Source of the DNA: Pyrrhoderma lamaoense
Lineage: Eukaryota > Basidiomycota > Agaricomycetes > Hymenochaetales > Hymenochaetaceae
Length of the DNA: 64,000 nucleotides
NCBI GenBank assembly: GCA_002794735.1
Contig: NBAZ01000002.1
Coordinates: forward strand, 1,116,001-1,180,000
Direction of reading: 5' to 3'
In this document: positions 14,023-25,620 of the stretch, in pieces
Position numbering within the stretch: position 1 is the stretch's first letter
How the letters are laid out: every line of letters starts with the position of its first letter
Translations under genes and position numbers: made by a program
Notes under the pieces: generated by a model
Told to the model about the DNA's origin: nothing
Seen by the model: only the letters and a program-made list of their open reading frames with translations
Database searches by the model: none

Positions 14023-17000
14023 GAGCTCAATAAGAAGTCCCAGACCTGAATGGAAGCATCCGTCCGAAGGCGGGAGACCAGATTCTATCATTATGATTAG
14101 CTACCTTTATTTTTACCTAGGTTCCCTTATATCTTTTTTCTTTATTTGCAAAATCCGCCTTTTATCCTACAAGTTGAAAACAAGAACTTGGTGAGCAAGG
14201 AAGATTGAAAGAAGTCATAATAGAGGGGAATGAAATGGTGCTTCGTTGTTTCTAAAGTTTTGATTATTGGCTTCTGAAGATCGTGTGTGCCGATTAGACT
14301 ATAATTGGTCTAGATAATCTGTGCAACTACATCCAACGATTTATTTTTTTCGCACTGTAGAGAGGACCTAGTAAAGATGTCCTGTATAGATGGTTATACC
14401 ACACTAAGTGTTCTCAACTTCATTTTCTCAGGTTATCGATCTTGTGCCGAATTGGCTCCTCACAAATTGCTCTACGGCCTGAAAACATAGTAGGGAATGA
14501 GGAGACTGCATTTTGCGGGAGAACAGATCGGTTAGGACGGGAGAACTTAAATCATTTCCCAGATTCACATATTCTTATTCCCTCATAACTCGCCTTACTT
14601 CAATTTACTCCACTTCAACATCAACAAACTTCAGAACCTGGACTTCGGCGTCCGCTTACATGCACCAGTGACCCACTACAGTCGACGCGGAGACAGAATA
14701 GCTCACCGTAAATGAGGGATTCGCATTGCGCCTAGACTCGTAGCATTGATATCGCACATCCTTATTCTGTTTACTCAATTATTCGTACCTGGACAAGGCC
14801 CATAGAGCGGGCGGGGATCCGCAATATTCTTCAAAACTGGATGCATATTCTTGTACATTTATTCACTGTTGAATCAAGCCTTCATTATCGGACTTGACGA
14901 ACGCGAAAGACGCTGATCAGCATATTTGATGATGACAGGTACCATTAAGACTTGATGTATAGATTACAAACCTTCTCGCCCCACGTAAAAAAGTCAAACC
15001 ATCGGAAATGCTCATCTACTATCAAAGTTCCTATACCCGAATAGCAACTCTATCCAGGATACTGAGACGAAGTTCTGGGACAGGAGCAAACTTAAGTCCG
15101 CGCTAATTTGATTTCCGAATACGGGGAACGATTGGATCACTTTGTTAATATTTCACAAGTTCACCTAACAACAATCATTGTGAAAAGAGAAAGCATACAG
15201 AGTTACAAGTTCAGGCTCGTGATCAATTATTAAATTCGTCTAATTTGTGCGTACCACATTTCTTTGCCCTGGGGATGTATTCAACAGTCTTGGTAGATCG
15301 TGTTTGATGCGCTCGTTTACTAAAAGTATCAAGTATATTCAGTGCACATCTACCATCTTCCCTAGCCCTGTGTTGACAATACATCAGTTTAAAGAAATCT
15401 TCGAGTAGGCAAAAAGATGTAGAAACTGTGCCTTCCCTTTATATTTATATGATTCCTCCCATCGATCAAGATCAGTACTAAGCTTGATTGAAGCCCAAGC
15501 TCGTGTCTTGTTATACCTCCTTCACCGTCTTCACAAGCTTTTGAATATAAACAGCATCACTTCTCTCGCGATGCTTCGCACCTTGGGCGTTGGTCGGCAG
15601 TACTAGTAGTGCAAGTAACCTTGAAGGTCGAATCTGGCTCGACGTTACGTTCTCGGAGGTTGTCGCTTGCATTTAAATTCATCTTTTCCCTCGATTAGAT
15701 TCCTCCATTCTTGACTACATTTTTCGGTCCGTTACAAACCAAAATCGAAGCAATCTTCCTTCATTTAAGTTTCTGATCAGTTGCATAATCTCCCTTTGGG
15801 TATTTCATCGGCCTTTTTTGTCACATCGCCCTATGTCGTATCAAGAAACCGGTATCTAAAACTCTACATCCATCCATTCTGAAACTAAGAAGATCCAATG
15901 AAGTATGATTGTAGTCGCTGACATACACTATTACTGCAAAGTAGTCGTTTGTACAGATGCAACAATATTGATCCTATTACGACGATCAGCGCTTATATGA
16001 TTCTATGTATCTTATGCGATGCTCTCGTAAGTTAAAGACCGGGATGCTGGTAGACGCTGAATTACGGCATGTCCTATTTCAGAAAGGTCATCGCGATGGA
16101 AATTTCCTGTTGTAGTTCGCAGAGGTGAACGGCTACCGCGGCTCTTATATTTCGATATCCCGAAAGGTTACTTACATGAGTAAAGCCAAAGCATTCTAGT
16201 TTTGTGTTTTACAGTGTGGGATCTTTGTGTGAAGAATCGCACAATGTTATTCTTCTTTCCCATTCCTAGAGATAACGCAACTGGCAAGTTGCGCCCATAC
16301 TCGTCCTTTCTGCGGCCCATCTTTAAGCGTATCTGGTGGTTCATCCCTACAATTACAAGTATATCACCTGAAAATTCATACCCATAAATGGGAAAGAAAT
16401 GATTACTGCTCTGTAAGGGGCTTACTGGGACCGGGTGCGGATGCCGGTCCTGGCCTCGTTCACGTATATTGTTTAGCCAAACTGTCATCTGCGTCGGTCA
16501 TTGTAGCAAGTAAAGAGGGAATTGGGAGACGGATGAACTGTTAAACAAGTAAATATACATTTCCGGAAAAGTCCATGGTGGCAGATAATCAGTTTAAAGC
16601 GTGATTGATGGATGGAAACTGGGATATTCCGAAGTATGAACAAATCCAACTGACAATTCGTCTCTCTTCTACTTCCGAGCCAGCAAGATGGCGATGAGAT
16701 ACTGGTGCCTTCCTTCGTCAGGGATCGCGATCAATGATCGTCCGAGGTAATGATAAAGTTCAGAACTTAGAGTATTGGTTTTGTATGCCGGAGTTTCGGC
16801 TAATCCCCCTGGTATGTCACGTGATCTCTGTTCCTTCCCCCTTTTAACGTCACACCATTGGTTTTACAGAAAACCCCACGTTTTTTTCGTTCTGTCTTTT
16901 TTAAGTTTTTACTCTATAATAGCGATTAGCAGATAACATATCATTTACCACTTGAATACCATATTGATTGTAACGCTTACCCAATGCTATGGTTATATAA

Positions 17001-20000
17001 GAGATGTTCTTGCAGCGAGCCACTCATTTCATAACAGAGATTGCATTCCAAGGGTGATCCTTTACTAGACGCACTATCTCGTTCAATGCAAACTTGTGCT
17101 GGAAGATGAAATGGTGTAATCGGATCGTTGCCCCGGGATTCTTACGTTCTTGTTATGCTTTTCAGCAGTTCCGCGGTTACGAGATCAAGATTTCACCACA
17201 TGTGATTCGGCGTGCTCGAATCACGCTCAAAATGGAACTCTCACCGTGATTAAGGTAATATACTCTGAATTATGGCACTGAGGTTCATTGGAGTAGAAAT
17301 ATCCGCTCGAATCCCGCAAGCCTCATGTCCTGTTTCCTAGTCCGGGAACATGTAAAAGAGACGAATTGTTGATCTTCTGCTTCTCAACTTCTTAGTTGTC
17401 TCCTAAACTAAAACTGTATCTGTATTTTAACCTCAAGGCGTCCGTCCTATCCCTGAGATACATAAATTCTGCTGCATATATTGTATAGCTTACGGAACTC
17501 TCTACACTTCTACGTCCTATCCGATATGCTCGTGGGCATGGATGGAATTCGTGGCAATGGTAGTGCCTGACTACCTCATGAACTTCAAGTTTTTTGAGTG
17601 ATGTCCGAGCTCTACGTTTTGGTCTATACTACTTTCAACTGTCTAATAGATTATTCAAATTACGTTATCACCATTTTCATGACGAATTCTCTTGTTCAAT
17701 AAATAGTGATTAAGTTCACTATACTATTGTATTGTATTCTTTGGTGATGTTATGAAATTCATTACTCAGAAGGCCAATCTATGCGACTTCAAAGCAACCA
17801 GGCCCCTCTTAACGCCGAACCTCAAACGTTCATGTATGTTTACTTTTTTGTGTAAGGTATATTTCGGTACAACATATTGTAAATTCATAGCTTCAATAAC
17901 CGAGGAGAAGTTTATCTTCTTATTAGGGAAGAATTACGATAGTTCTGTGCCGCACGAGACCTCATTTAGACATGTATATCCGTTTTAAATATACACAGTC
18001 CTCTACTTATTGATACGGACACTTTATGAAGTTCTAAAACTAGTCTTGTTTCAGTTATACTTCAACAATAAACTCACCGTGTAGTCATCTTCATCGTCTC
18101 TCGGCAATATACTTGTTGCTTTCAACTATTCTTAGCAGGGTAAACGTGTGTTTTTTTGTAAAGAGAAAACTCAATTTATGGCCAGGCGACTCAAGAGCAT
18201 AACGGAAAACCCATTGCTCAGTTTAGAAGTTGAGCTATCTCCTTAACTCCGCTAGGTATAGATAGTATTCAATCTCCTGTACAACGCAGTAATTCGTGTC
18301 CCCTTCCTCTTGCGAGTTCAAATGAGCTCATGTAAATCACATGTTTACCAACATCGTTGGACCTCTTTCGAGCCTTGAAGTCCATGTCTGTGAGTGAAAT
18401 ACCCCCACAAGTTGCATCCTCTAATGAGCCCTAGAAACCCAAATACAGTCTCTTGGAGGTTGAGTGTTAGAAGGCTCACCCGAGGGAAGTCTTGCTACAG
18501 TTTCTAAAGGTACCGATTAGTGCAGATTCCCTCAACCTGTAAACTGGCAAGGATACCACGTGTTCGTTATCTACACTAAGTATCTCTTCGACACTGTCCA
18601 ATTGATAATGGCGAAAAGATTCATTAAGAGAGAAAATGAAGATGTGCAATATTTTTGCATGTCAACGAGGCAATAATTTAATTCGTCTCTTCTTTCTTCT
18701 TCTTAACCCTATACAGGCTCGAGGCGTTGTTTGTACTTTTGTTACGTCTCATACCTTGTCACGCACAGGCCAAAGAAGGACGGCTCTTCCCTAAGCCTAA
18801 TACATCCTCCTCCGTTCCTCCGCCATGTCTTCCGAGTAGTTAGTCTCACACAAACTGTTTATCATGATCTTCAAAGTGACACCAGAAGGAGACTGAGATG
18901 GAATCTTGTTCATTCTGGGATGAGGCTTCGAATTGCAAATTACAATTTTCTCCCTTTCTTTCTTTCTTTTTTTTTGCAAAGTGATACCAAAAGTTCGTTT
19001 TCGGACCTTCATAGTTGCTTAGCCGTCGTAGACAGATGCCGGCACTCGAGTTCGTTATCCATGTTCGCTACCATAAAACTGGTAAGTCCAGTACTCTCGG
19101 TTCCAAGGTAAGTTGATTATTAAGCTTCGGTCTTGATGGACTTTTAAATGCATTTTCGCTCTCTCTTCCATGCCTTTTAGTCCTGTCTCGGTGGCTATCA
19201 CTGGCTTTACCAGACAGTGAGTTTTGCGATTACTCAGGTCGGATGTTAGTTGGTCCTTCACCTAGGCGCTATTACGATAAGTACTAAGAGGTACCTACTC
19301 TCTCAGACTGACTGAAAGTAGGATTTGCCCGCGGCATAGGCTCTAATTGACTTGCTTTAATACTTCTCCGTTACAAAATTATATGTTCAGGGTCAATAAG
19401 AATCTTCAAGTACTCTTTTCGGATAGACACTACATACACAACGTTCTTCCGAATGAATTTGGTCGTTTGAATGAATTAATGAACACTAGTCTACCCCCTC
19501 TATACGTACACCTCGAAACTTCGCATCAGTGTGAGCCATACGTCGGAACATCTCATACAAAGCATCTGTTCCATTCAGATAAGAGTTTTTCCATTTGTGT
19601 ACCTTTTTTTTAATAACCATTGGAAACTTATCAGAGGTGACGCATGCTACACATCACTTTTATAGCTCTTCATGTGAGAAAAGCAACACTGTGTACGAGA
19701 TAGTAGGTTACCAAAGTAGAATTACAGCATCTCTACCTTACGTCTACTCTTTGAGTCAGAAATAGAATGAAAAAGATCGTGTGTCACTTGCTGATAGACG
19801 ATTTATTCTTAGGCATGGTTGATTCTGATTTTAAATGTGAATGAGAATGGGAGCCTCTTTTGATATGAAATTTTGATAAAGATCCTTATTGTATTAGAAT
19901 ATATGCTTCAGTCTCATCGTTTCGTATGTAATCTTTGTGCATTTCTCAGACTATACAGGGCAGAAGATGTATAGCATGAAATGACAAGTGACAGTAGTTA

Positions 20001-20332
20001 TGGTATAGTGGAGCTTGGATTGTATTGTGATTAACATGTACAAGGTTTCTTATCTCTTGTGTCACTAAGGTTTGGTGTCATTAGGTTATGATTGCAAGTT
20101 TATGATGTAGTTTTCATATTGTAGTCTTTATATTTTTGCTCGAAACATTTGATGAAGTAGAAAGAAAATTGCTAGAGCTAGAAACCGTTCGGTGTCATGA
20201 TTATGAGGGAATACGTCCAAGGCTATCGTACATAATTGTGAGAAGTTAGAATACAACAAGGTGAAACAAATGGGAAGCGAGGTAAGGGATTATCTATAAC
20301 CTGTGTGTTGTAGTGTATGTTTTTGTGCTTCA

Positions 20333-21668
20333 TCATGATATATAGGTCTCTTCTCTCTGGTATTGTTTTTGATATATGGTCGATTCCAACATTACAATGT
20401 AAAAGATGTCGAGCAGTGAAGGAAATGATACTTTAGGATAAAGTATCATGTACTTCCCTGTTGCTTTTTCTTCTTTTTGACTGACGCAGAGAGTCGATAG
20501 TTTCTGCAGGCTGGGAAAAACCAGGGGGCGGAATAACGGGCTGTCCTTTTGAAGAGTAGATGGCTCCCCTTTCAATCTTCCATTGAGTTTGCCGATTGTA
20601 GAATTGTCGAGTAAGTCATCGCGCGGCCGCTTCTTGCTTTTCTTCTTGTGTGGAGAAGAAACAGGGGAGTCTATGCCTGCAGGGCGCTGAAAGGCTATTG
20701 GACCACTTCCAACACTTGTAACAGTATCAACGGTTTGTTCTGATCCAGAAGCCGCAGGGAACGTGGAGGCGGTCATTTCCGCAGAGATAGATCTTTGTTG
20801 TTTTGCTCTTCTGCTTTCAATTTGCGAACTGTTCGCATGTCAACCCCAACGAGCTCGGTATTTTCAGAAGTTATCATCGACAATACAGGAACGCCGCGAA
20901 GCTCTCTTCCTCCCGGTGGAAGTAGGCCATCTCTATCTAGTTTGGCCATCTTAGATGCCTTAGAATTGGTAAGAGGTCCGGTGCCCGCACCAGGTCTTGG
21001 TTGTTTACCCTTCCTTATAGGAATTGCGGGTGCTGTAGTATTTGAGAGGGAAGTCTTTTGTTCACCTTCCGGATGATCATTTCCCTGACCAGTGATGTGC
21101 GTTTCTCTGTTACTAGATTCTCGTTTGACCGCTCTAGCTGCGTTTGAAGGTTCTTAGAAGTTGATACCTGTGGCCATGTTTGAAACAGAACAATGAGGGT
21201 CAGGTAAATCAGTAATTTGTGGGTGTGATTGTGGCTAAAACCTTGAGGAACGAGCTACATACAGGGTTGGTTACTTCCTTTCCCTTGTTGAAGGTTCGGC
21301 GCCCGTTGATCTTGGGAGTAGGAGTATTATCATCCGGACTTGTGGTTATATCACTTCCTCTATGAAGTGATGGAAACAAGAAGGGTAGATACGATGTTTC
21401 TTGCTCAATGGTTTGTCTAAGTTGTTAAAAACTACCGGTCAATAAAGAAGGTAGCAAAACAAGTTACATCAAACTTTATATCTACATACTCTAGTTGAGT
21501 CCTTGGAGCAACACCCCAGGCTTCCCTAATTTCCTTAGGTACCTCCCACTCAGCCTCATCCTTGACTTTAGCCCCTCCTAATTCGGTTGTAGCCTGCTCT
21601 TTAGCACGTTGTGCATTTTGCATGAAGCGGAGACTGAGAGTGCCATTGCTAATAGTCTTGCCTGACAT
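20333..21668 (-). CDS. MPP6-family nuclear exosome cofactor (probable)
   Basis: The N-terminus (MSGKTISNGTLSLRFMQNAQ) has the Leu-Ser-x-x-Phe-Met-Gln core of M-phase phosphoprotein 6/Mpp6. It is followed by Trp-Glu-Val-Pro-Lys-Glu and, after an intron, by Ser-Tyr-Leu-Pro-Phe-Leu-Phe and Gly-Arg-Arg-Thr-Phe-Asn, like the short conserved blocks of this small RNA-binding family. Mpp6 proteins recruit and stimulate Rrp6/Mtr4 on the nuclear exosome during pre-rRNA processing. The C-terminal part is disordered and ends in a Lys/Arg-rich HKKKSKKRPRDD patch that fits a nuclear protein. The frame breaks near the A run (T on +) at 20811-20814, where one extra A would restore it. Exon joins between 21,130 and 21,480 are uncertain, as is the true stop: the last 50 codons look non-conserved. 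It is divergent from the deaminase gene at 22015. Confidence 0.55.
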
Positions 21669-22014
21669 GACTTTGAACAGAGAGCGATTGTGGTCGATGA
21701 GAATCTGAAAAAGTTCTAACCCATACAACTTCAAAGGGCGTTATTTAACGATGTCAATTCCAAAGAGACACGGGCTCAAAATTCAATATAAAAAAGCAAT
21801 GTCGATCATACTTCCAAAAAAAGATGTCCGTTTTGTGGCACATCTACAAATTTGTCGACTGTCTCTTTGTCCTTTCTCCTCAACATTATCGCAAAACCTT
21901 CTTTGTAAGTGATGTGCATATAATAATCAATCGAAAGCTAGTGCTTATAATCTATCTGCCTTCGATGTGATTCTGTGACAGAAGAAGCGTCGCCAAGCCT
22001 AAATACCTGGCACA

Positions 22015-23069
22015 ATGAGCAAGTCTCAGTTCTATCTTTCGGAATGCACTTCTGCGGCGGAGAAATCCCCAATGTGCTTCAAACTTGGTGCGGTTCTTGT
22101 TAAAGGAGGGAAGATCATATCGTCTGGATATAATCATCATCGGCCTCATTATGACGGCGCCGAAGTTCAGAAACATGGTCATCGGAAGCCAGTCTCTATG
22201 CATGCAGAAATGCATGCCATCTTCAGTTTCACGGGCATGTCTCCCTCTTTCAAGAAGCAGGTTCAAGGGCTTGAGCGGAGGCCACCCCAACGTACACCCA
22301 CAACTAAATCAAAACCATGTCGGACAGGAGATGCAGGGCCTGCTGGCGAACGAGAAGCATACAAACAGCAGCATCCGATCTCCAAAGGGTGCATCGCCCC
22401 TGAGAGGTGTCTTTCAGGGGCCTGGAGTCACGAAACGAGCACAGAAGCTGAGAGCCAGGAAGAAGCATGTGAAGAACATGACATCGACTTCAAGCGGCAG
22501 TCGAGGACGTGGATCGAAGAGACGCCAATCTCCTTCATCAGCGAGCGAAAGCAGCAGTATCGATGCGAGCGGCAGCGACAGCGATTCTCGCCCATCCTCG
22601 CCTGAACCTTCTATGCCACAGTTAAATCCCGCAAATTCTGATAGTAGTGTGCTTCGTGGTCCAAGTTGGCATGCTAGACGTCGGGATTCACGAATCAACG
22701 GCGCAGATTTATATGTGGCAAGGATTACAAAAAATGGTTGTGGAAATGCAAAACCTTGTTGGCGATGTCTGGAATGGTGTAGGTGGGCGGGGATCAAACG
22801 TATATTTCACTGGAATATGGAAACGAATGCGTTTGATGTTGTAAAAGTGAATAATGCAGAAGCACTGCATTATGAGACGCACGCCGACTTTCGACTGTTT
22901 GCTGGGCTTGTAAGTGTGATTTTTACCTTTCAAATGATAGGTGTACTCACTAGTTATCCTACAGGGTTGGTGATTATTTATTGGATCTATTTTTGTTTAC
23001 TCCTTCATTCCACTCCTGTTTCTTCATCATTGTACAACATCTCGTCAATCTTTCTCCTTGCAGGTCTAG
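22015..23069 (+). CDS. Cytidine-deaminase-fold protein with split zinc site
   Basis: Exons proposed: 22015-22260, 22328-22909 and a two-codon last exon 23064-23069 (277 aa). The first intron (67 nt, GTTCAA...CGGACAG) has a weak donor but is the only simple way to keep frame. The N-terminal half has the CMP/dCMP-deaminase start (Gly-Ala-Val-Leu-Val, Ser-Gly-Tyr-Asn) and the zinc/proton-shuttle motif His63-Ala-Glu65. The second half-site, Pro-Cys-Trp-Arg-Cys (Cys226, Cys229), lies about 160 residues later, after a basic, Ser-rich insertion (about residues 100-190). Ordinary deaminases place these motifs roughly 25-35 residues apart. The catalytic residues are present, so activity is plausible; the substrate (free nucleotide, nucleoside or tRNA) cannot be told. 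The last two codons (Val, stop) depend on the TTGCAG acceptor at 23063. Confidence 0.75.
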
Positions 23070-25620
23070 CATCAATATTTTGATATCGAAGAAAAAACGC
23101 ATGTCACTTTACTACGCATGTCTCATCGCATCTCGCGCATTCTTTATGTCATTTCAATTGGTTAAAGTAACTTTGGCTAAATAATCAACAATTTTTCTGG
23201 TATTGTTATTGATTTAATACAGAAGAATACATTGATCACTGTCATCGGTTTTTAGAGAACCATCATTTTTCTTGAAGAAGATTGAATATATCGATAATCT
23301 TCATAAAACTTGTGTTACAGATGAATATGTTCTATCATCAATCACGTTCAGTGGTATTGTTATCAGCACCAAGTTATGGACATACTCAATACTCAGTAAA
23401 ATGGTATAGACGTAAAAACCTTCTATCACTTCGAGATAGAACTGAGTAATCCCATGGGGGTATATTCGGGGACATTTTTATTCTTGAGTTAGAGTATCTC
23501 ATGGTGTTGATGGACCTCCCGCATTCTAAAGTGGTACCTGTTACAAGAAGAAAGGAAGATTACACGAAATCAATCCGTAAGTTCCGCAAACGGAAGAATC
23601 ATTGAAGTACTAGAATATTAACTTTGCGTGGTATGTCCTTAGTATATGGTCTATAGTGATCAGTGATATTCCTACATCACGCTTGAGACAGAGCAGGTGT
23701 AAAAGGGTGTTAAAGAAAAGTAATTCTAGTGACTCTTTGTACGATATTTCGCCTACTTGAATGCGACATGCAAGCCGATCGGAAATGCCTAACGCAACGT
23801 ATATTTGTCCAATATACAATTTTTTGGTAGCTTTGAGATAAAAAGATTGGTAGTTGATTTTTGTAGATATTTTACTTGTGTGTAGTAACTATGAAGCTTC
23901 GTGAACGTAAGAAGGAAGATAAGTCGATGATATAGAATAAACTGATGTAGCTTGCTACATGCCGTATTTCTATTCAAGTAATTTATATGATTTACCTGAC
24001 ACTCCTGTCGCAACATTTATATACTCATCAACTTAGTGAACAACGACAATATACATATATCAAGCTTGAATGGCGGTATCGATTCTAGTCTGGATCATAT
24101 GATATATCATCATACTGACACTGATTAGCACGCCTTAAAACTTGAGTTCTATATTTATCCATCCATCCAACCGAAGGAAGGAAGGTTCTTATGATGTCAT
24201 TAACACATCATGATAAGCAAATAAAGTTTTATAGTTATACAGATATTTAATATGCAGTACATGTTAGTTTTCCATCACTTATAATTTTATTTATACCTGT
24301 AAATATGTGATCGTACCAATTCGCACCGCCGAGGATAAAAAAGATCCTGACTACTTCTACTTGGGTAAATCCTCAATTAAAGTTCTACGAGCCTGGCTTT
24401 CTGGAGATACTAAGCACTCAAAGCTGGGAAATTATAGTATTCTATATAATATTCTATATTTTGAGCTGGATGCAAGAAACGTTTCGGGATGATGATAACG
24501 TTATCTAAGGACCATGTCTTAGGTTTATACCGAAGTTACTTTCAGGCCAATTCAACATATTCAAAAAGCATTCAAAAGAAGATATGCAATGGTCTATTTG
24601 CTTTCACCTATCCAAGAGTATAGGAGGAAGAAAGAGGTTGAGATAGGATCCTTATTTATAGAAAAGAAAGACGTATGAAAAGTTAACAAGATGAAGGGAA
24701 TTACAAGAAAAGTGAATGAAAGAGTCAAGAAAGCAGAATGTAATACCTAATAGCCCACAATACGTATTTAAAAGGAAACGAAAAACGAAAAACGAAAAAC
24801 GTTTAACAACTCACATATGAAGGTTGTTAATATGGGATACGGACAGAAAAATATAAATGATTAATAACGCATAGTAGATGCAAAGCGAGAAGTAGGTATA
24901 AAGAAATGTGAAAGAGTGTAAGCTATAAGGGATCATAAGGAGAAATGAGGGTTATTTGTTGCTAATCAGATGGCGTTGTCATTACTTTATCCAGAGATAA
25001 CGAGGGGGAAAAGAGGTAAACTGGAGCCCAAAAAATGTGAGGTAAAGAAGAACTGGATAGAAAAGTATAGATCAGACAAAACTGAAGTTGGATTTGGTTT
25101 TATATATTGTGAATGGTTTTGAAAACATAAGCGCTACAGATTTGAACTTCAGACTCGAAAAAAAAAACTTCGCCAATCAGATATCTTCTTTGAGAATATA
25201 AGATGGTACCGGAGACTAAGAATTTAACGCGAAATAAAAGAAATACGGTGGTGTAGAGATAGCGAAGGGGTAAAGAAAAAGTGTGATTGAGCTACAAGAT
25301 TGATTAGTAAAGAGGGGTGAAAAATATCATAAAAAAGACATGACAGAGTCATTTCCTCGTCGTTCAGATAGGTCATAAATGCGGAGATCATAGTTAGGTC
25401 GTGGTGACTGACGGATATAGTACCCCGAAGATGAAACGGTGGGTGGGAAGAGTGGGTTATAATCTTGGTAGAGAGATTGTTTTATCCTCCCCTTAAAGAG
25501 TGGAACGAGTAGACTTGCGATTGAGTCAAAATAGGGCGCTCTTCATTTTAAATTCGTCTTTCCCTTTTCATAATCCCGTGTCATCCTTTTGGAAAATTCT
25601 GTCGGGCATAGCTGCCTCAC
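23070..25620. other. Intergenic, no gene seen
   Basis: AT-rich DNA between the deaminase gene and the convergent end of the Ser-rich gene. It contains three copies of the heptamer GAAAAAC at 24780-24801 and no supportable gene or RNA. Confidence 0.5.

Larger units (their letters stand above)
8374..20332. other. Gene-poor 12-kb stretch
   Basis: No confident gene. The 3' flank of the proline-rich gene is followed by AT-rich DNA with a 12-C run (8881-8892), a pyrimidine pentamer repeat near 10,091-10,140 and many short unrelated open frames. One weak spliced candidate (about 13,530-14,022) is listed separately. I found no transposase, reverse transcriptase or RNA gene. Confidence 0.45.

Noticed and set aside
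17270..17320. GCTCGAATCCCGC resembling a tRNA T arm
   Set aside because: The candidate T stem does not pair over 5 bp and there is no cloverleaf.
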